Notes: generated from the sequence alone by a model not told the origin. Positions 8,547-18,684 are shown, counted from the stretch's first letter. The stretch is DNA of 64,000 bases from Corynebacterium diphtheriae (GCF_001457455.1 NZ_LN831026.1:744001-808000), one strand, 5' to 3'. Numbers and translations are program-made.

Positions 8547-9137
8547 TTAAGTCACCTGTTTGGTTCCCTCGGGGGTGATGATCCAATCGCAGGTGGCGTC
8601 GTGAGGCTCGAAGGGGATAGTGGTGTTGACTTCGGAGTCGAAGAGTATTGCCACAGTCGGGGTAGCAACTCCGGCTAGTGCGCGGTCGTAGTAGCCGGCT
8701 CCTTGGCCGAGTCGTCGCCCGCTGGGGATTATGCCGAGGGCCGGAACGATGATGAGATCCACGTCATGGAGGATGTCACTGCTGCGGGATGGGGTGGTGG
8801 GTTCTAATATTCCGAAAGTGCCACGCTCAACTGAATCGCCGCCGGAGTAGTGTCCCCATACTAGTTGGCGGTTGGGGAGTGACTTGGGTATCCACAGTTC
8901 GGACAGAATTCCTGTGAGATTGTCGGCAAAATCAACCCCGCCAGGCTCTGTGACTTCGGGCATATAAGCGGCGGCGCGTGTGGCATTGATTGTGCGAATG
9001 AGGGCGGTCAACTGATTGAGGATGGCAGCGTTATCGGCATGTAAATCAGCTGTGCTGCGGGCTAATCGAGCAGCTCGTATGCGATTTCTGGCATTTTTTT
9101 TGGCGGCAGTGAGTGTTAAAGCGTCGGACATAGCCAC
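8547..9137 (-). CDS. fthC: 5-formyltetrahydrofolate cyclo-ligase
   Basis: 196 residues. The C-terminal signature G-R-R-L-G-Q-G-A-G-Y-Y-D-R-A-L is that of the family, as is V-D-L-I-I-V-P-A-L-G upstream. The enzyme converts 5-formyl-THF to 5,10-methenyl-THF with ATP in the cytosol. The second methionine (9131) is an equally possible start. It is divergent from galU across a 120-base gap that contains one copy of the dispersed TTCCCCACGG word at 9163. Confidence 0.9.
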   Translation of the reverse strand: MAMSDALTLTAAKKNARNRIRAARLARSTADLHADNAAILNQLTALIRTINATRAAAYMPEVTEPGGVDFADNLTGILSELWIPKSLPNRQLVWGHYSGGDSVERGTFGILEPTTPSRSSDILHDVDLIIVPALGIIPSGRRLGQGAGYYDRALAGVATPTVAILFDSEVNTTIPFEPHDATCDWIITPEGTKQVT

Positions 9138-9259
9138 CAGCTTAGAGGGTGTTTATGGTCGTTTCCCCACGGGGAGGGGGCTCAGAATGTGACTTTTAAT
9201 TTCGGTTTTCCTTGGTGCCGAAACCTATCTGGGGCATAGTTCGCGGTACTGTTTTCTTT

Positions 9260-10180
9260 ATGACTTCACCCAAGAGTGGTAATTCGTGTGCCGTCAGAAC
9301 CGTGATCGTCCCAGCTGCTGGTTTGGGTACACGGTTTCTCCCTGCCACAAAGACCGTCCCTAAGGAGCTCCTTCCTGTCGTCGATACGCCAGGTATCGAG
9401 CTGATTGCTGAGGAGGCCGCGCAGTTGGGGGCAACGCGTTTGGCTGTGATTACGGCGCCGAAAAAGCAGGAAGTGTTGGATCACTTCAACAGGTTCCCAG
9501 AGCTGGAAGCAACGTTGGAAAGTCGTGGCAAGAAGGATCAGCTGGCAAAGGTTGTGCGTGCTGCTGAACTGATTCAGCCGGTTTCTGTGGTTCAAGAGAC
9601 TCCGCTTGGTCTGGGGCATGCAGTGGGGTTGGCGGAAAGCGTGTTGGATGACGATGAAGACGTCGTAGCTGTCATGCTTCCGGATGACTTGGTGCTGCCC
9701 ATGGGCGTTGTGGAAAAGATGGTGGAGGTGCGTCGCCAGCTGGGAGGCTCTGTGCTGTGCGCTTTCGATGTTCCTCGTGAAGATGTGTATAACTACGGCG
9801 TCTTTGATATTGAGGAGTGCGATTACGACGGCCCTTACCAAGTCAAGAGTGTGAAAGGCATGGTGGAAAAGCCAGCCGTAGAAGACGCACCTTCGACGTT
9901 TGTTGCAACAGGTCGTTATCTTTTGGATCGTGCGATTTTTGATGCGCTTCGCCGTATCACCCCTGGTGCGGGCGGTGAGCTGCAGCTTACTGATGCTATT
10001 GCGTTGCTTATTAATGAGGGGCATCCAGTCCACATCTTGGTTCACGATGGAAAGCGCCATGATTTGGGAAATCCTGGTGGTTATATCCCAGCGGTGGTGG
10101 ATTTTGGTTTGTCGGATCCGACGTATGGCCCACATTTGAAGAAGGTCCTGCGTACCATTTTGGAAGAGCACGGCGCTTAA
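9260..10180 (+). CDS. galU: UTP--glucose-1-phosphate uridylyltransferase
   Basis: 306 residues from ATG 9260 (M-T-S-P-K-S-G). An in-frame TTG 48 bases upstream is less likely. The nucleotide-binding signature P-A-A-G-L-G-T-R-F-L-P-A-T-K sits near residue 17, and V-E-K-P (catalytic lysine region) is in the middle. It makes UDP-glucose for cell-wall and trehalose metabolism. It is followed 96 bases later by the gephyrin-like gene; the galU-moeA/glp-rimJ-glpR order is conserved in corynebacteria. Confidence 0.95.
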   Translation: MTSPKSGNSCAVRTVIVPAAGLGTRFLPATKTVPKELLPVVDTPGIELIAEEAAQLGATRLAVITAPKKQEVLDHFNRFPELEATLESRGKKDQLAKVVRAAELIQPVSVVQETPLGLGHAVGLAESVLDDDEDVVAVMLPDDLVLPMGVVEKMVEVRRQLGGSVLCAFDVPREDVYNYGVFDIEECDYDGPYQVKSVKGMVEKPAVEDAPSTFVATGRYLLDRAIFDALRRITPGAGGELQLTDAIALLINEGHPVHILVHDGKRHDLGNPGGYIPAVVDFGLSDPTYGPHLKKVLRTILEEHGA

Positions 10181-10276
10181 AAGTCACCCTTTGGGGTAAG
10201 CGCAGGTGTTGTGTGTTTTCGTGAGAAAGGGCACACTGCCTAGGAGAGAAGTTCACCAGTTTTAAAGGAGTCGGAC

Positions 10277-11542
10277 GTGCGCTCAGTGGAGCAGCAGCTA
10301 GCCCTTGTCACCCAATCTGCGGTAGCGCCAGAGCCTGTACGCATCGCTATCGCTGAGGCACTGGGGCTTATGTGTGCTGAGGAAGTGCAGGCATCGCGTG
10401 CACTTCCTGGTTTCGACCAAGCTGCGATTGACGGATATGCGGTCCGTGCGGTCGACGTTGGTGGTGAACGCGGCCTTGGCCGGCCTATCGACGCACCTAT
10501 TGGTCCGATCGAAACGTCGTTGCCAGTTGTCGGTGAGGTCCCTGCGGGATCGCAGCGCCCGTTGCGTCTGCAACCCAAACAAGCCGTGCGAGTGCATACG
10601 GGTGCGCCGTTGCCCACGCTTTCTGATGCTGTTATCCCACTGGAGTGGACAGATTGTGGTCGTAAACGAATGACTGCCCATCGGCCGGTGCGCTCTGGGG
10701 AGTTCGTGCGTCATGCTGGCGATGACATTCGTCCTGGTGATGTTGCGGTAAGCGACGGTGCGATTCTGAGTCCTGCTCACATTGGATTGTTGGCGGCTGT
10801 GGGGCGCTCCAAGGTGTTGGTGTATCCGCGTCCTCGCATGTCGGTGATCTCTGTAGGACATGAGTTAGTAGAAATCGACCGCGAGCCTAGTTTGGGACAA
10901 GTATTTGATGTGAACTCCTATGCGTTAGCGGCTGCTGGCCGTGATGCTGGTGCCGACGTACACCGTGTGGGCATTGCAGCCGGCGAGCCACGGCGCCTCC
11001 GCGAGATTGTGGAATCACAACTTTTGCGTAGCGAAATCATTGTTATCGCCGGAGCAGTTGGTGGTTCTGGATCTGAGGAGATTCGTCGTATTTTGTCGGA
11101 TCTGGGAGAAATCGATACCACACGCGTTGCTATGCACCCAGGTTCTGTCCAAGGTTTTGGGTTGCTGGGAGAAAACCAGACCCCCGTCTTCTTGCTTCCT
11201 AGTAACACTGTGTCGTCGTTGGTCATTTTTGAAATGTTCATCCGTCCAGTCGTGCGCATGAGTTTGGGCAAGAGATCATCGCAACGCCGTTTGGTGCGTG
11301 CGCGTGCGCTTAACCATGTGGGCTCGAAGGTGGGGCGGCGTGGTTACATTCGTGCTCGATTGATGCGTGACGCCCAGACGCAGGACTATCTGGTGGAAGG
11401 CTTAGGTGGTGCGAACGGTGCACCGGCCCACTTGTTGGCGGGCTTGGCTGAAGCGAATGCGATGATCAAAATCCCAGAAGACGTCAACGAGGTCCGTCCA
11501 GGAGACATCGTCGAAGTTCTGTTTATGTCCCAAGGACGCTAG
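10277..11542 (+). CDS. glp: Gephyrin-like MoeA homologue (Glp), probable cell-division scaffold
   Basis: 421 residues from GTG 10277 with AAAGGAG eight bases upstream. The MoeA architecture is complete, including A-I-D-G-Y-A-V near 50-56. However, the catalytic loop usually read G-G-x-S-x-G-x-x-D is A-G-A-V-G-G-S-G-S-E-E (about 258-268), and the usual L-P-G-N-P-V-S is L-P-S-N-T-V-S. This erosion and the position two genes before glpR match the C. glutamicum Glp protein, reported to bind FtsZ and its membrane receptor GlpR rather than make molybdenum cofactor. A plain MoeA role is the alternative. Confidence 0.75.
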   Translation: MRSVEQQLALVTQSAVAPEPVRIAIAEALGLMCAEEVQASRALPGFDQAAIDGYAVRAVDVGGERGLGRPIDAPIGPIETSLPVVGEVPAGSQRPLRLQPKQAVRVHTGAPLPTLSDAVIPLEWTDCGRKRMTAHRPVRSGEFVRHAGDDIRPGDVAVSDGAILSPAHIGLLAAVGRSKVLVYPRPRMSVISVGHELVEIDREPSLGQVFDVNSYALAAAGRDAGADVHRVGIAAGEPRRLREIVESQLLRSEIIVIAGAVGGSGSEEIRRILSDLGEIDTTRVAMHPGSVQGFGLLGENQTPVFLLPSNTVSSLVIFEMFIRPVVRMSLGKRSSQRRLVRARALNHVGSKVGRRGYIRARLMRDAQTQDYLVEGLGGANGAPAHLLAGLAEANAMIKIPEDVNEVRPGDIVEVLFMSQGR

Positions 11543-11547
11543 CGCGT

Positions 11548-12240
11548 ATGTCTCGCTTATTTTCTCGGGTCAAGCAGATGCGATCCGATCGCGCTGCTGT
11601 CCATCCCCGCCATCCTGGTTGGCCAGAGGCCACTCCCGCGGTGTTTACTCCCGCAAATATCCATGTTCGCCTCCGCCCGCTTGATAAGAACGACAAATCG
11701 GCATGGCGTATGATGCGGCTTTCTGACCAGCGATTTTTGGAGCCGGTAGAACCTACGGTTGAGGATACGTGGCAATCCGCGCATTCTTCTACTGCGTGGC
11801 GTTCTTATATTTTCTCGCTAAGACAAGCCGCGTTTGCGGGGTCCTTGGTCCCTATGAGCATTGAGGCCAATGGACGGTTTGTCGGTCAGTTGACAATCGG
11901 TTCAATCCAACATGGCATTAGCTCTGATGCATGGATCGGCTATTGGGTGCATAGTTCCGTTACGGGCCAAGGTATTGCCACGGCCGCATGCGCTTTAGGT
12001 GTAGATCATGCGTTTCGACGCGTTCGTGTGCACCGTCTGACGGCGACCTATTTGCCGCATAATATTGGCTCCCAGAAAGTTCTGGTGCGCTGCGGGTTTA
12101 GGCACGAAGGATATTTGGAACGAAACTTGCACATCAATGGAATGTGGCGGGATCATTACCTTATGGCGCAGACTAACGATGAGTTCACTTCACCGTGCGT
12201 TGATCGCTTGATCGCATCGAGATTTTTGCGGCGCGCCTGA
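11548..12240 (+). CDS. rimJ: RimJ/RimL-type GNAT acetyltransferase
   Basis: 230 residues. The N-terminal 35 residues are extra; the GNAT fold starts near H-V-R-L-R-P-L. The acetyl-CoA loop is H-S-S-V-T-G-Q-G-I-A-T-A-A (about 145-157), followed by the R-V-H-R-L-T-A-T-Y and N-I-G-S-Q-K-V-L motifs of the RimJ/RimL class. Family members acetylate N-terminal residues of ribosomal proteins; the real target here is unknown. It sits five bases after glp and before glpR, so it belongs to the same transcript. Confidence 0.85.
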   Translation: MSRLFSRVKQMRSDRAAVHPRHPGWPEATPAVFTPANIHVRLRPLDKNDKSAWRMMRLSDQRFLEPVEPTVEDTWQSAHSSTAWRSYIFSLRQAAFAGSLVPMSIEANGRFVGQLTIGSIQHGISSDAWIGYWVHSSVTGQGIATAACALGVDHAFRRVRVHRLTATYLPHNIGSQKVLVRCGFRHEGYLERNLHINGMWRDHYLMAQTNDEFTSPCVDRLIASRFLRRA

Positions 12241-12366
12241 CCCCATCCGTAACAGACGGGGGATAGCCTTAGAAAATTACAGTGTTTGACTCTTAGCTCA
12301 CTAGACGAGTTAAGTCTCAGTGCTTTACGCTCATCACAAGTACAACAACCCGGAAAGGCCTACAAC

Positions 12367-13503
12367 GTGTCCGGAACCGTCGTGATCGTCCTGATCGTCT
12401 TGGTGTGGCTCTTCGTGCTCGCACCATGGCTGCTGCGTGGCCAAAAGCCGATCCGTAAAGCCGGTGAGGGATTCGATGATACCCGCGTGGTGTACGAAGG
12501 TGGCAGCGAAGAGCTGCAACCACGGCACCACCCAAAGGTTGGCCCCCATGATGTACACACTGGATATGAGGCCGATTCGGCTGAACATGAGTTGGAATAC
12601 GCCGAAGTAACTGAGGTTATCGAACAATCTGCCGAAGTCGAGGAAGAAGACACTCAAGGACCGCTGATCGATCAAGATCCAGCAACCACGTTGGGTGATG
12701 TATTCGCACACGCAAAAGAAAAGATTGGGGCTAAACGCTCCCGTGGGGAAACTCCGAATGCGTCTGTGATGCCACAGGTTATTGAAGGTGAAATTGTTGC
12801 AGAGCTACCAGCGCCTGAGGTTGTAGCGGACGAAGACAGCGCTCACGACGAAGCAAGCCTTGATGCGGTTGACGATGGTGACGAGGTGGCACGTTACGAC
12901 TTCGATGATGCTTACGTTGGCCCCGATGATCTGATGTACCCCTCCGATAACGATGTGGTTACCTCTCTCGATCGCAGCGAGGCCACAGCGGAACCTGTGC
13001 TCGATGATGACTCTGATCTCACCGATGAGGAGCGTGCGTTTGCAGAGCGACGTAGCCATCGCGGTAGCTGGGATCCAGAATCTGAGGCGCAGGCGGTTGT
13101 AAGCCGTCAGCAGCGTCGTCAGCGGACCGTCATGGGGCTCGGTGCCGCAGTGATCGTCTCGTTGGTTGCAGCCGTGGTTTTCGGCGGTTGGGCTTGGGCG
13201 GGCGCAGGTGGTTGCGCAGGATTGCTGGCATTGTACCTGTGGGCATTGCGTCGCCAAGTTATTGCGGAGCAAGCGCTGCGCCGTCGTCGTATTCAGCAGT
13301 TGCGTCGTGCACGTTGGGGCGTGCGCAACTCGGCTGATGAGGAACTTGGTATCCCGAACCGGTTGCGTCGCCCAGGGGCAGTAGTGCTAGAGATCGACGA
13401 TGAGTCTCCTGATTTTGAATATCTTGACGTTGTGGCTGATTCCCGACGCGACGGGCAAACACCACACTTTGACGGTGCTGATCATCACCGCCGCGTGGGC
13501 TAA
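12367..13503 (+). CDS. glpR: GlpR/SepX-like membrane protein, receptor for Glp
   Basis: 378 residues from GTG 12367, chosen because GGAAAGG lies eight bases upstream; the longer frame from TTG 12286 lacks such a site. A membrane segment at once (V-I-V-L-I-V-L-V-W-L) is followed by a very acidic, low-complexity linker of about 230 residues. Two close membrane helices (about 260-300) and a basic C-terminal region come next. This layout and the locus match GlpR of C. glutamicum, the membrane receptor of Glp at the divisome, and SepX of Streptomyces. One copy of the dispersed CCGTGGGGAA word lies in the linker (12741). Confidence 0.75.
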   Translation: MSGTVVIVLIVLVWLFVLAPWLLRGQKPIRKAGEGFDDTRVVYEGGSEELQPRHHPKVGPHDVHTGYEADSAEHELEYAEVTEVIEQSAEVEEEDTQGPLIDQDPATTLGDVFAHAKEKIGAKRSRGETPNASVMPQVIEGEIVAELPAPEVVADEDSAHDEASLDAVDDGDEVARYDFDDAYVGPDDLMYPSDNDVVTSLDRSEATAEPVLDDDSDLTDEERAFAERRSHRGSWDPESEAQAVVSRQQRRQRTVMGLGAAVIVSLVAAVVFGGWAWAGAGGCAGLLALYLWALRRQVIAEQALRRRRIQQLRRARWGVRNSADEELGIPNRLRRPGAVVLEIDDESPDFEYLDVVADSRRDGQTPHFDGADHHRRVG

Positions 13504-13545
13504 GGTGTTGTTGTTTACTTCAACTGACAAGGGGAAGCGGGATTC

Positions 13546-13959
13546 ATGGATCAGCCCATAGTGCGTGATATTGCCCTGCTAGTTTTTCGTGCGGTGTTGG
13601 GCATTGTGTTTGTTGCCCACGGCTTCGAGCGGTTTTTTCGTACCGGGTTGGTAGAAACAACCGGACAATTTAGCGCTATGGGAGTGCCCCAGCCCAAGCT
13701 TTCTGCTTACCTCACTGCCACGGGAGAACTCCTCGGCGGTTCGTTACTTGTGGTGGGGATGCTGACCACCTTTGTTGCCGGCGCACTGGCTTTGTTAGTG
13801 GTGGCCGCAATCTACTTTGTTCACCTTGATCATGGCTTCTTTGTGGCCGATTCTGGAATGGAATATCCCTTGGTCATGGCGGTGGCGTTGTTGATGATCG
13901 TCGTTTTTGGTGCAGGACGCGCCAGCATAGATGGGGTGCTCAGCCGTGCTGACTTGTAG
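13546..13959 (+). CDS. DoxX-family membrane protein
   Basis: 137 residues with four predicted membrane helices and the DoxX features F-R-A-V-L-G-I-V-F-V-A-H-G and M-G-V-P-Q-P near residue 45. DoxX proteins are small quinone- or redox-related membrane proteins, in mycobacteria linked to oxidative-stress resistance; the substrate is not known. ATG 13546 has a GGGGAAGCGGG region upstream. It overlaps the following zinc-finger gene by 14 bases, suggesting translational coupling. Confidence 0.8.
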   Translation: MDQPIVRDIALLVFRAVLGIVFVAHGFERFFRTGLVETTGQFSAMGVPQPKLSAYLTATGELLGGSLLVVGMLTTFVAGALALLVVAAIYFVHLDHGFFVADSGMEYPLVMAVALLMIVVFGAGRASIDGVLSRADL

Positions 13960-14608
13960 CACAATCCAGGCCGCGCTTTCAGCGAGACTTGACGGGGAAA
14001 CACCAGGTATCGACGACGATGTCATTGATACACATCTGGATTCGTGTCCCGACTGCCAAGCATATTTTGATCAGGCCGTAGCTCTTAACCGATCGCTTGC
14101 GTTTAGAATTCCCGAGGCGGCCTATACCGAGGCACCTGATCTTATCGACGACATCCTCGCGAATGTAGAACCTCAGTGGCGCAAACAAGCCGCTACGCGA
14201 GCATGGAATACCGCATTGTCTCGAGTAAGCATTGTGGTCGCGGGGCTGTTGTGGCTCGCGTGGGCGATAAACCTTATTGCCATCACATCGACGGAAATAG
14301 ATCCGCTAGCAAACCGAGTTTCTATGGAGGCAGCATCTCTTCGGTTCGCTATAGCTTTTAGCCTCTTTTTCGCTGCTTGGCAGCCTCGTGTAGTAGGCGG
14401 CTTATTGCCTGTTGTCGCTGCTGTGTGGACTTTCGAAGTCGGCTTTGGAATTCGTGACATCTTCTTAGCCCCAGAAGCCGGCGACACCATGATCCAACTC
14501 GGGCTACTATTTCTTGCAGTAGTGACATTGTCGTGGCTGTGGATATCGGACAAAGGCTGGGTCATCGTACGTGAGATGGTGCGCAGCTTATCGTCCGATC
14601 CACGTTAA
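13946..14608 (+). CDS. Membrane protein with N-terminal zinc-finger (anti-sigma-like)
   Basis: 220 residues from GTG 13946; ATG 13931 is the alternative. The N-terminus carries the zf-HC2 motif H-L-D-S-C-P-D-C at about 29-36 (H, C, C), as in ZAS anti-sigma factors. Four or five hydrophobic segments follow (about 90-110, 125-150, 155-175, 180-205), more than the single helix of classical anti-sigma factors. No sigma gene is adjacent; the partner is DoxX, with which it overlaps. It may be a redox- or zinc-responsive regulator, but this is inference. Confidence 0.65.
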   Translation: MLTCSTIQAALSARLDGETPGIDDDVIDTHLDSCPDCQAYFDQAVALNRSLAFRIPEAAYTEAPDLIDDILANVEPQWRKQAATRAWNTALSRVSIVVAGLLWLAWAINLIAITSTEIDPLANRVSMEAASLRFAIAFSLFFAAWQPRVVGGLLPVVAAVWTFEVGFGIRDIFLAPEAGDTMIQLGLLFLAVVTLSWLWISDKGWVIVREMVRSLSSDPR

Positions 14609-14616
14609 GTTCCCCA

Positions 14617-16248
14617 TTAACGCCAGCTTGGTAGCCACATCATGGCGTTAAACCATGCGTCTGGAATAACAAATCCATACAGCAGTGGCGAGAAGTAAAA
14701 GAACATTGCGATCACGACGGCGAGATAGCAGATGGCAAGAATTCTCCCCGTGGGGAACACTCGGCCTTTCCAGAATGCGGCTGGGCGGAGGCGTCGATAC
14801 GCTCCTGCGTCCATGAGGTGGTTAAGCGTTATAGCCAGCATGACGATGGTGAACGGGACGAGCGCAGTCGCGTAGAAGAAGTACATTTGGCGGTCGTAAC
14901 TTGCTAGCCACGGCAAAAAACCAGCCATGAAGCTTACCCATGGGATGAGATATTCTGCGCGGCGGCGAATGATCATTTCCCACAGTGCCCAGCACACTAC
15001 AGGTACTGTGAGCCACCAAATCGCAGGAGTGCCAAAGAGGTAAATCATGCGTCGGCACGAGCCAAACGCACAAGAAATATCCGTGCTGGAGTAGTAGAGG
15101 ATCGGGCGGGTAGCGGCAAGCCAGGACCATGGTTTGGAATCCCACGGATGGCTGTGCCCCGAGGACGATGTCAATGAGGCGTGAAATTCTAAGACTTCAG
15201 CGTGATAGTAAAGCCAGCTTGCTACTGCGTCTGGGAATAGCCGAAGAATACTGTTGTCCGCTACATCTCCGGTGGCAACAGCATGTCTAAATACAGAGGT
15301 TTCTGAAGCAAACCATGCGCGCCAACTCCACGTATATACGGCCAGCGGAACGAGAACGAGGGAAGCAAAGGCGGGGAATGCATCCTTGAGTAGCATGCCC
15401 AGCGTGGCGTTACGAGCACCGAAAATACGACGTCGCCATGCGTCGAGGGCTACGGCTAGGATTCCGAAGAACATGATGTAGTACAGTCCGGACCATTTCA
15501 CGGATACCGCGCAGCCGAGGAGCACTCCCGTGGCGAAACGCCACCAACGAAAACCGATTCGAGGCCCCAGATCGGTGTCGAGTAGCTTCTGTGACCATGC
15601 GTTATACATGCGGGCATAGACTTGCTGGTGGTCGCGGCATAGCGTCCAAGCGGCGGTGACAATGAAGAGCACTTGGATGATGTCGAGCATTCCGAATCGG
15701 GATGTGACTAGGAGGACGCCGTCGAAAAGCGCGATGATACCGGCGAGGGTTGCTGCTCGTGAAGATAAAGTTAGGCGTCGGGTAAGCGCCATGATGGCCA
15801 CGATGGTCAGGGTGCCGCACAGAGCGGTCACCGCGCGCCAGCCAAGGGGGGTGTATCCAAATAGTGCTTCACCATAGGCGATGAGTTGCTTGGCGAGCGG
15901 GGGATGGACGACCAGCCCGTAGCCTGGGTTGGATTCGATGCCACCGGTAATGGGGTTGATCCATGATTCGACCATGTCCCAGGCTTGTGGCACATAGTGT
16001 TTCTCGTCGAACACGGGGGTATGCGCGGAGGTCGCTGAGGTAATTCCGATGGCGCGCATGAGAAATGCTGCGATGGTGATGATCGCGGTCGAGATGGTGT
16101 CGTATCGCGACCATTGCAGCGCGTGAGGTGCGTGCGGGTGGGCGGCGCTGGGGAAGCGGGGCGCGTATCGACGCCTCCTAGTCCATGCTGCTGTGAGGCG
16201 ACTGCGTGGTTGGTCCTTGGCGGTATCCGGAGCCGAATGAGAAGTCAC
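14617..16248 (-). CDS. pmt: Protein O-mannosyltransferase (dolichyl-phosphate-mannose type, PMT)
   Basis: 543 residues from GTG 16248 (V-T-S-H-S-A-P-D); an upstream in-frame ATG at 16326 would add 26 residues. About ten membrane helices. Early external loop contains F-D-E-K-H-Y-V-P-Q-A, whose acidic pair is the PMT/GT39 catalytic signature, then H-P-P-L-A-K. The enzyme transfers mannose from polyprenyl-phosphate-mannose to Ser/Thr of exported proteins. It is convergent with the zinc-finger gene (8-base gap) and adjacent to rsmI and betP regions as in C. glutamicum. Confidence 0.9.
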   Translation of the reverse strand: MTSHSAPDTAKDQPRSRLTAAWTRRRRYAPRFPSAAHPHAPHALQWSRYDTISTAIITIAAFLMRAIGITSATSAHTPVFDEKHYVPQAWDMVESWINPITGGIESNPGYGLVVHPPLAKQLIAYGEALFGYTPLGWRAVTALCGTLTIVAIMALTRRLTLSSRAATLAGIIALFDGVLLVTSRFGMLDIIQVLFIVTAAWTLCRDHQQVYARMYNAWSQKLLDTDLGPRIGFRWWRFATGVLLGCAVSVKWSGLYYIMFFGILAVALDAWRRRIFGARNATLGMLLKDAFPAFASLVLVPLAVYTWSWRAWFASETSVFRHAVATGDVADNSILRLFPDAVASWLYYHAEVLEFHASLTSSSGHSHPWDSKPWSWLAATRPILYYSSTDISCAFGSCRRMIYLFGTPAIWWLTVPVVCWALWEMIIRRRAEYLIPWVSFMAGFLPWLASYDRQMYFFYATALVPFTIVMLAITLNHLMDAGAYRRLRPAAFWKGRVFPTGRILAICYLAVVIAMFFYFSPLLYGFVIPDAWFNAMMWLPSWR

Positions 16249-16326
16249 GCGGTTTAGTCTACGAGGTTTGGGTGTCCAACGAAGACTCGGTTGGTGATGG
16301 AAGGGGGTGTTGGGGAGTTTCCCCAC

Positions 16327-16692
16327 GGAGGTGGAAGTACAGTTGCGGCAGGGGTGAAAACTTCTGTTTATGTGACGCCGGTTATAGGGCTTGCGCGCTT
16401 ATGCGCTGCAGGGATTTGTTGTTTGTCGGGGGGTCTGTGCGAGGCGGGTCGGGGGTGATGTGCATATGTGTTGGGCGACCGAAAGTGTGGGATTTTTTGC
16501 AGGAAATCGCTGAACAAGCTCCATTGACAGTCAATCGTTACGCATTTGTGACCATTGATTGGGCTTTTGTATAATTATGCAGGGGTTTTGCTATGTAACA
16601 AGCTGATAAAAATGTGAAGAAACTGACTGATAATCTTCTACTTTGAGCATCCCTGTCTTTATAAAGGTCTTTCTTATCGTCATGATAGATAT
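16327..16692. other. Intergenic region between pmt and betP
   Basis: 366 bases without a credible gene. It starts just past a copy of the dispersed word TTCCCCACGG (16319-16328). The left half is G-rich; the right half is A/T-rich and contains the betP promoter candidate. A G-rich run at 16427-16452 has no obvious pairing partner. Confidence 0.5.
16546..16575 (+). promoter_or_regulatory. Candidate promoter of betP with extended -10
   Basis: TTGTGA (16546-16551), an 18-base spacer and TATAAT (16570-16575) preceded by TG. The perfect -10 hexamer makes this the best candidate. In C. glutamicum betP is controlled by the osmotic MtrAB system; an MtrA site was not resolved here. The leader would be about 110 bases. 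Confidence 0.5.
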
Positions 16693-18606
16693 ATGACCGA
16701 TTCGCACAATAATCCCTCACGGGATGAGGAGCTTCGCAACAGTGAGGTCTCTCGTCCCGAGTTCAGTACGGATCCCTCGTCCGGATCCAGTGAGAGCACG
16801 GCACTGGAATCGACAACCTCGTCAGCACCTGTCGTCAGCGCAACGGCAGAGCTTGCCGCCATGATCGAGGGCGAAGGACTTATCGCTGAGGCAACCGCAG
16901 CACCGGAAAAAGAAATTACTTTCGAAGGTGAAGATGACAACGCAGGAGTGGACTGGAAAGTCACAGCCCCTGCCATGGTGATTGTTCTCGCTGTTGTCGC
17001 GTGGGGAATCCTCGGAACGACAAGCTTTGCCTCCTTTGCGGCATCCTCACTGGGTTACATTGTGGATAGCTTCGGCTGGGCATTTATTTTCTTTACTACT
17101 GTGTTCTTGATCTTCGCCATTGCTATTGCATTGAGCAACTTTGGCACAATCAAGCTCGGACGCAATGATGAAGCCCCTGAGTTTTCCACCACGTCGTGGA
17201 TCGCCATGATGTTTGCTGCCGGCATGGGCATTGGTTTGATGTTCTACGGAGCATCCGAACCACTGAGCAATTACCTCAACGGCGTTCCAGGACATGACCC
17301 ACGCTCCGTGGGGCATGCCATGAGCACCACCTTGCTGCACTGGACGCTGCACCCATGGGCAATTTATGGCATTTTTGGCCTTGCTATTGCATATAGCACG
17401 TTCCGCTTGGGACGTCGTCAGCTATTGAGCTCGGCGTTTATCCCACTGATCGGTGAACACGGAGCAAAAGGATGGATCGGCCGCATTGTCGATATTTTGG
17501 CGATTATTGCCACCATCTTCGGTACTGCTTGTTCACTGGGCGTCGGTGCTACCCAGATCAGCGCTGGTCTTGATGCCGCAGGTGTGGTGAAAGATCCAGG
17601 AATGAGCACGGTTTTGGCCATCGTGTCGGTATTAACCTTGGCCTTCTTGTTGTCGGCAATGTCTGGCGTAGGCAAAGGCATTCAGTACGTATCTAATGCC
17701 AACATGGTCCTTGCGGCACTCTTGGCAATTTTCGTATTCGTTTTGGGACCGACCGTCACCATCTTGAACCTGATCCCAGGCTCGCTGGGCGCATACCTAT
17801 CCAACTTCTTTGAGATGGTCGGCCGTACTGCAGAATCTGCCGATGGATCGGCAGGAGAGTGGCTGGGCAGCTGGACCATCTTCTACTGGGCATGGTGGAT
17901 CTCGTGGAGCCCATTTGTGGGCATGTTCTTAGCGCGTATTTCACGTGGCCGTACGATTCGTGAATTCCTGTTCGGCGTCATGCTTGTACCGGCAGCGGTG
18001 TCTGTTGTTTGGTTCGCCATCTTTGGTGGCACTGCTATTCACTTCGAACAAGAGGGTCGCTCTATCTACGGCGACGGCTCTGCTGAATACCAGCTCTTCG
18101 AACTGTTGCATGCACTGCCAGGTGGCAAGATTGCCGGTGTCGTTGCTGTGATTTTGTTGGCTACCTTCTTTATTACCTCTGCCGATTCGGCTTCCACGGT
18201 GATGGGATCCATGAGCCAAAATGGTCAAACAGATGCGAATAAATATGTGTCGGCTGCGTGGGGTCTGTTGGTTGCCTTGATCGGTATGACCATGTTGGTT
18301 TCTGGTGGCGACGATGTTTTGAGCAACCTGCAAAATATCACCATCATTGCTGCAAGTCCGTTCCTGGTGGTGATCGTCATTTTGATGTTTGCCGTGTTGA
18401 AAGACCTCAGAAACGATGAGATCTACTTGGATTACCGTGAGCAGCAGCGCTTTGCTTCACGTTTGGCTCGTGAACGTCGTATCCACTTGGAGCACGAGAA
18501 GCGGAAGAAGGCCCGTGAGAAGCGTCGTAACGCGAAGGAGCACAAAGAGCACAAGGTTCGCGTGCCACGTGCTGGAAAGGGTGACCACCTACGGCACCGT
18601 CGATAA
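16693..18606 (+). CDS. betP: Glycine betaine transporter BetP (BCCT family)
   Basis: 637 residues, twelve membrane helices after a negatively charged N-tail of about 80 residues. The helix with [12 protein letters not shown] and the stretch [17 protein letters not shown] match the C. glutamicum BetP substrate site nearly residue for residue. The C-terminal 60 residues are strongly Arg/Lys-rich (Y-R-E-Q-Q-R-F), the segment that senses K+ and membrane state in BetP. It is a Na+-coupled betaine importer used under hyperosmotic stress. Its tail is longer and more Lys/His-rich than the C. glutamicum one. Confidence 0.92.
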   Translation: MTDSHNNPSRDEELRNSEVSRPEFSTDPSSGSSESTALESTTSSAPVVSATAELAAMIEGEGLIAEATAAPEKEITFEGEDDNAGVDWKVTAPAMVIVLAVVAWGILGTTSFASFAASSLGYIVDSFGWAFIFFTTVFLIFAIAIALSNFGTIKLGRNDEAPEFSTTSWIAMMFAAGMGIGLMFYGASEPLSNYLNGVPGHDPRSVGHAMSTTLLHWTLHPWAIYGIFGLAIAYSTFRLGRRQLLSSAFIPLIGEHGAKGWIGRIVDILAIIATIFGTACSLGVGATQISAGLDAAGVVKDPGMSTVLAIVSVLTLAFLLSAMSGVGKGIQYVSNANMVLAALLAIFVFVLGPTVTILNLIPGSLGAYLSNFFEMVGRTAESADGSAGEWLGSWTIFYWAWWISWSPFVGMFLARISRGRTIREFLFGVMLVPAAVSVVWFAIFGGTAIHFEQEGRSIYGDGSAEYQLFELLHALPGGKIAGVVAVILLATFFITSADSASTVMGSMSQNGQTDANKYVSAAWGLLVALIGMTMLVSGGDDVLSNLQNITIIAASPFLVVIVILMFAVLKDLRNDEIYLDYREQQRFASRLARERRIHLEHEKRKKAREKRRNAKEHKEHKVRVPRAGKGDHLRHRR

Positions 18607-18684
18607 GCAAGCATCGTAAAGATGTCAGAGCACAATTAAACAAAAATTTCACACACGTATTTTGAAAGGTGAGCACCTTTAACC

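Noticed and set aside
9266..10171. Minus-strand frame of 301 codons antisense to galU
   Set aside because: galU is certain; the product is Q/H-rich without structure.
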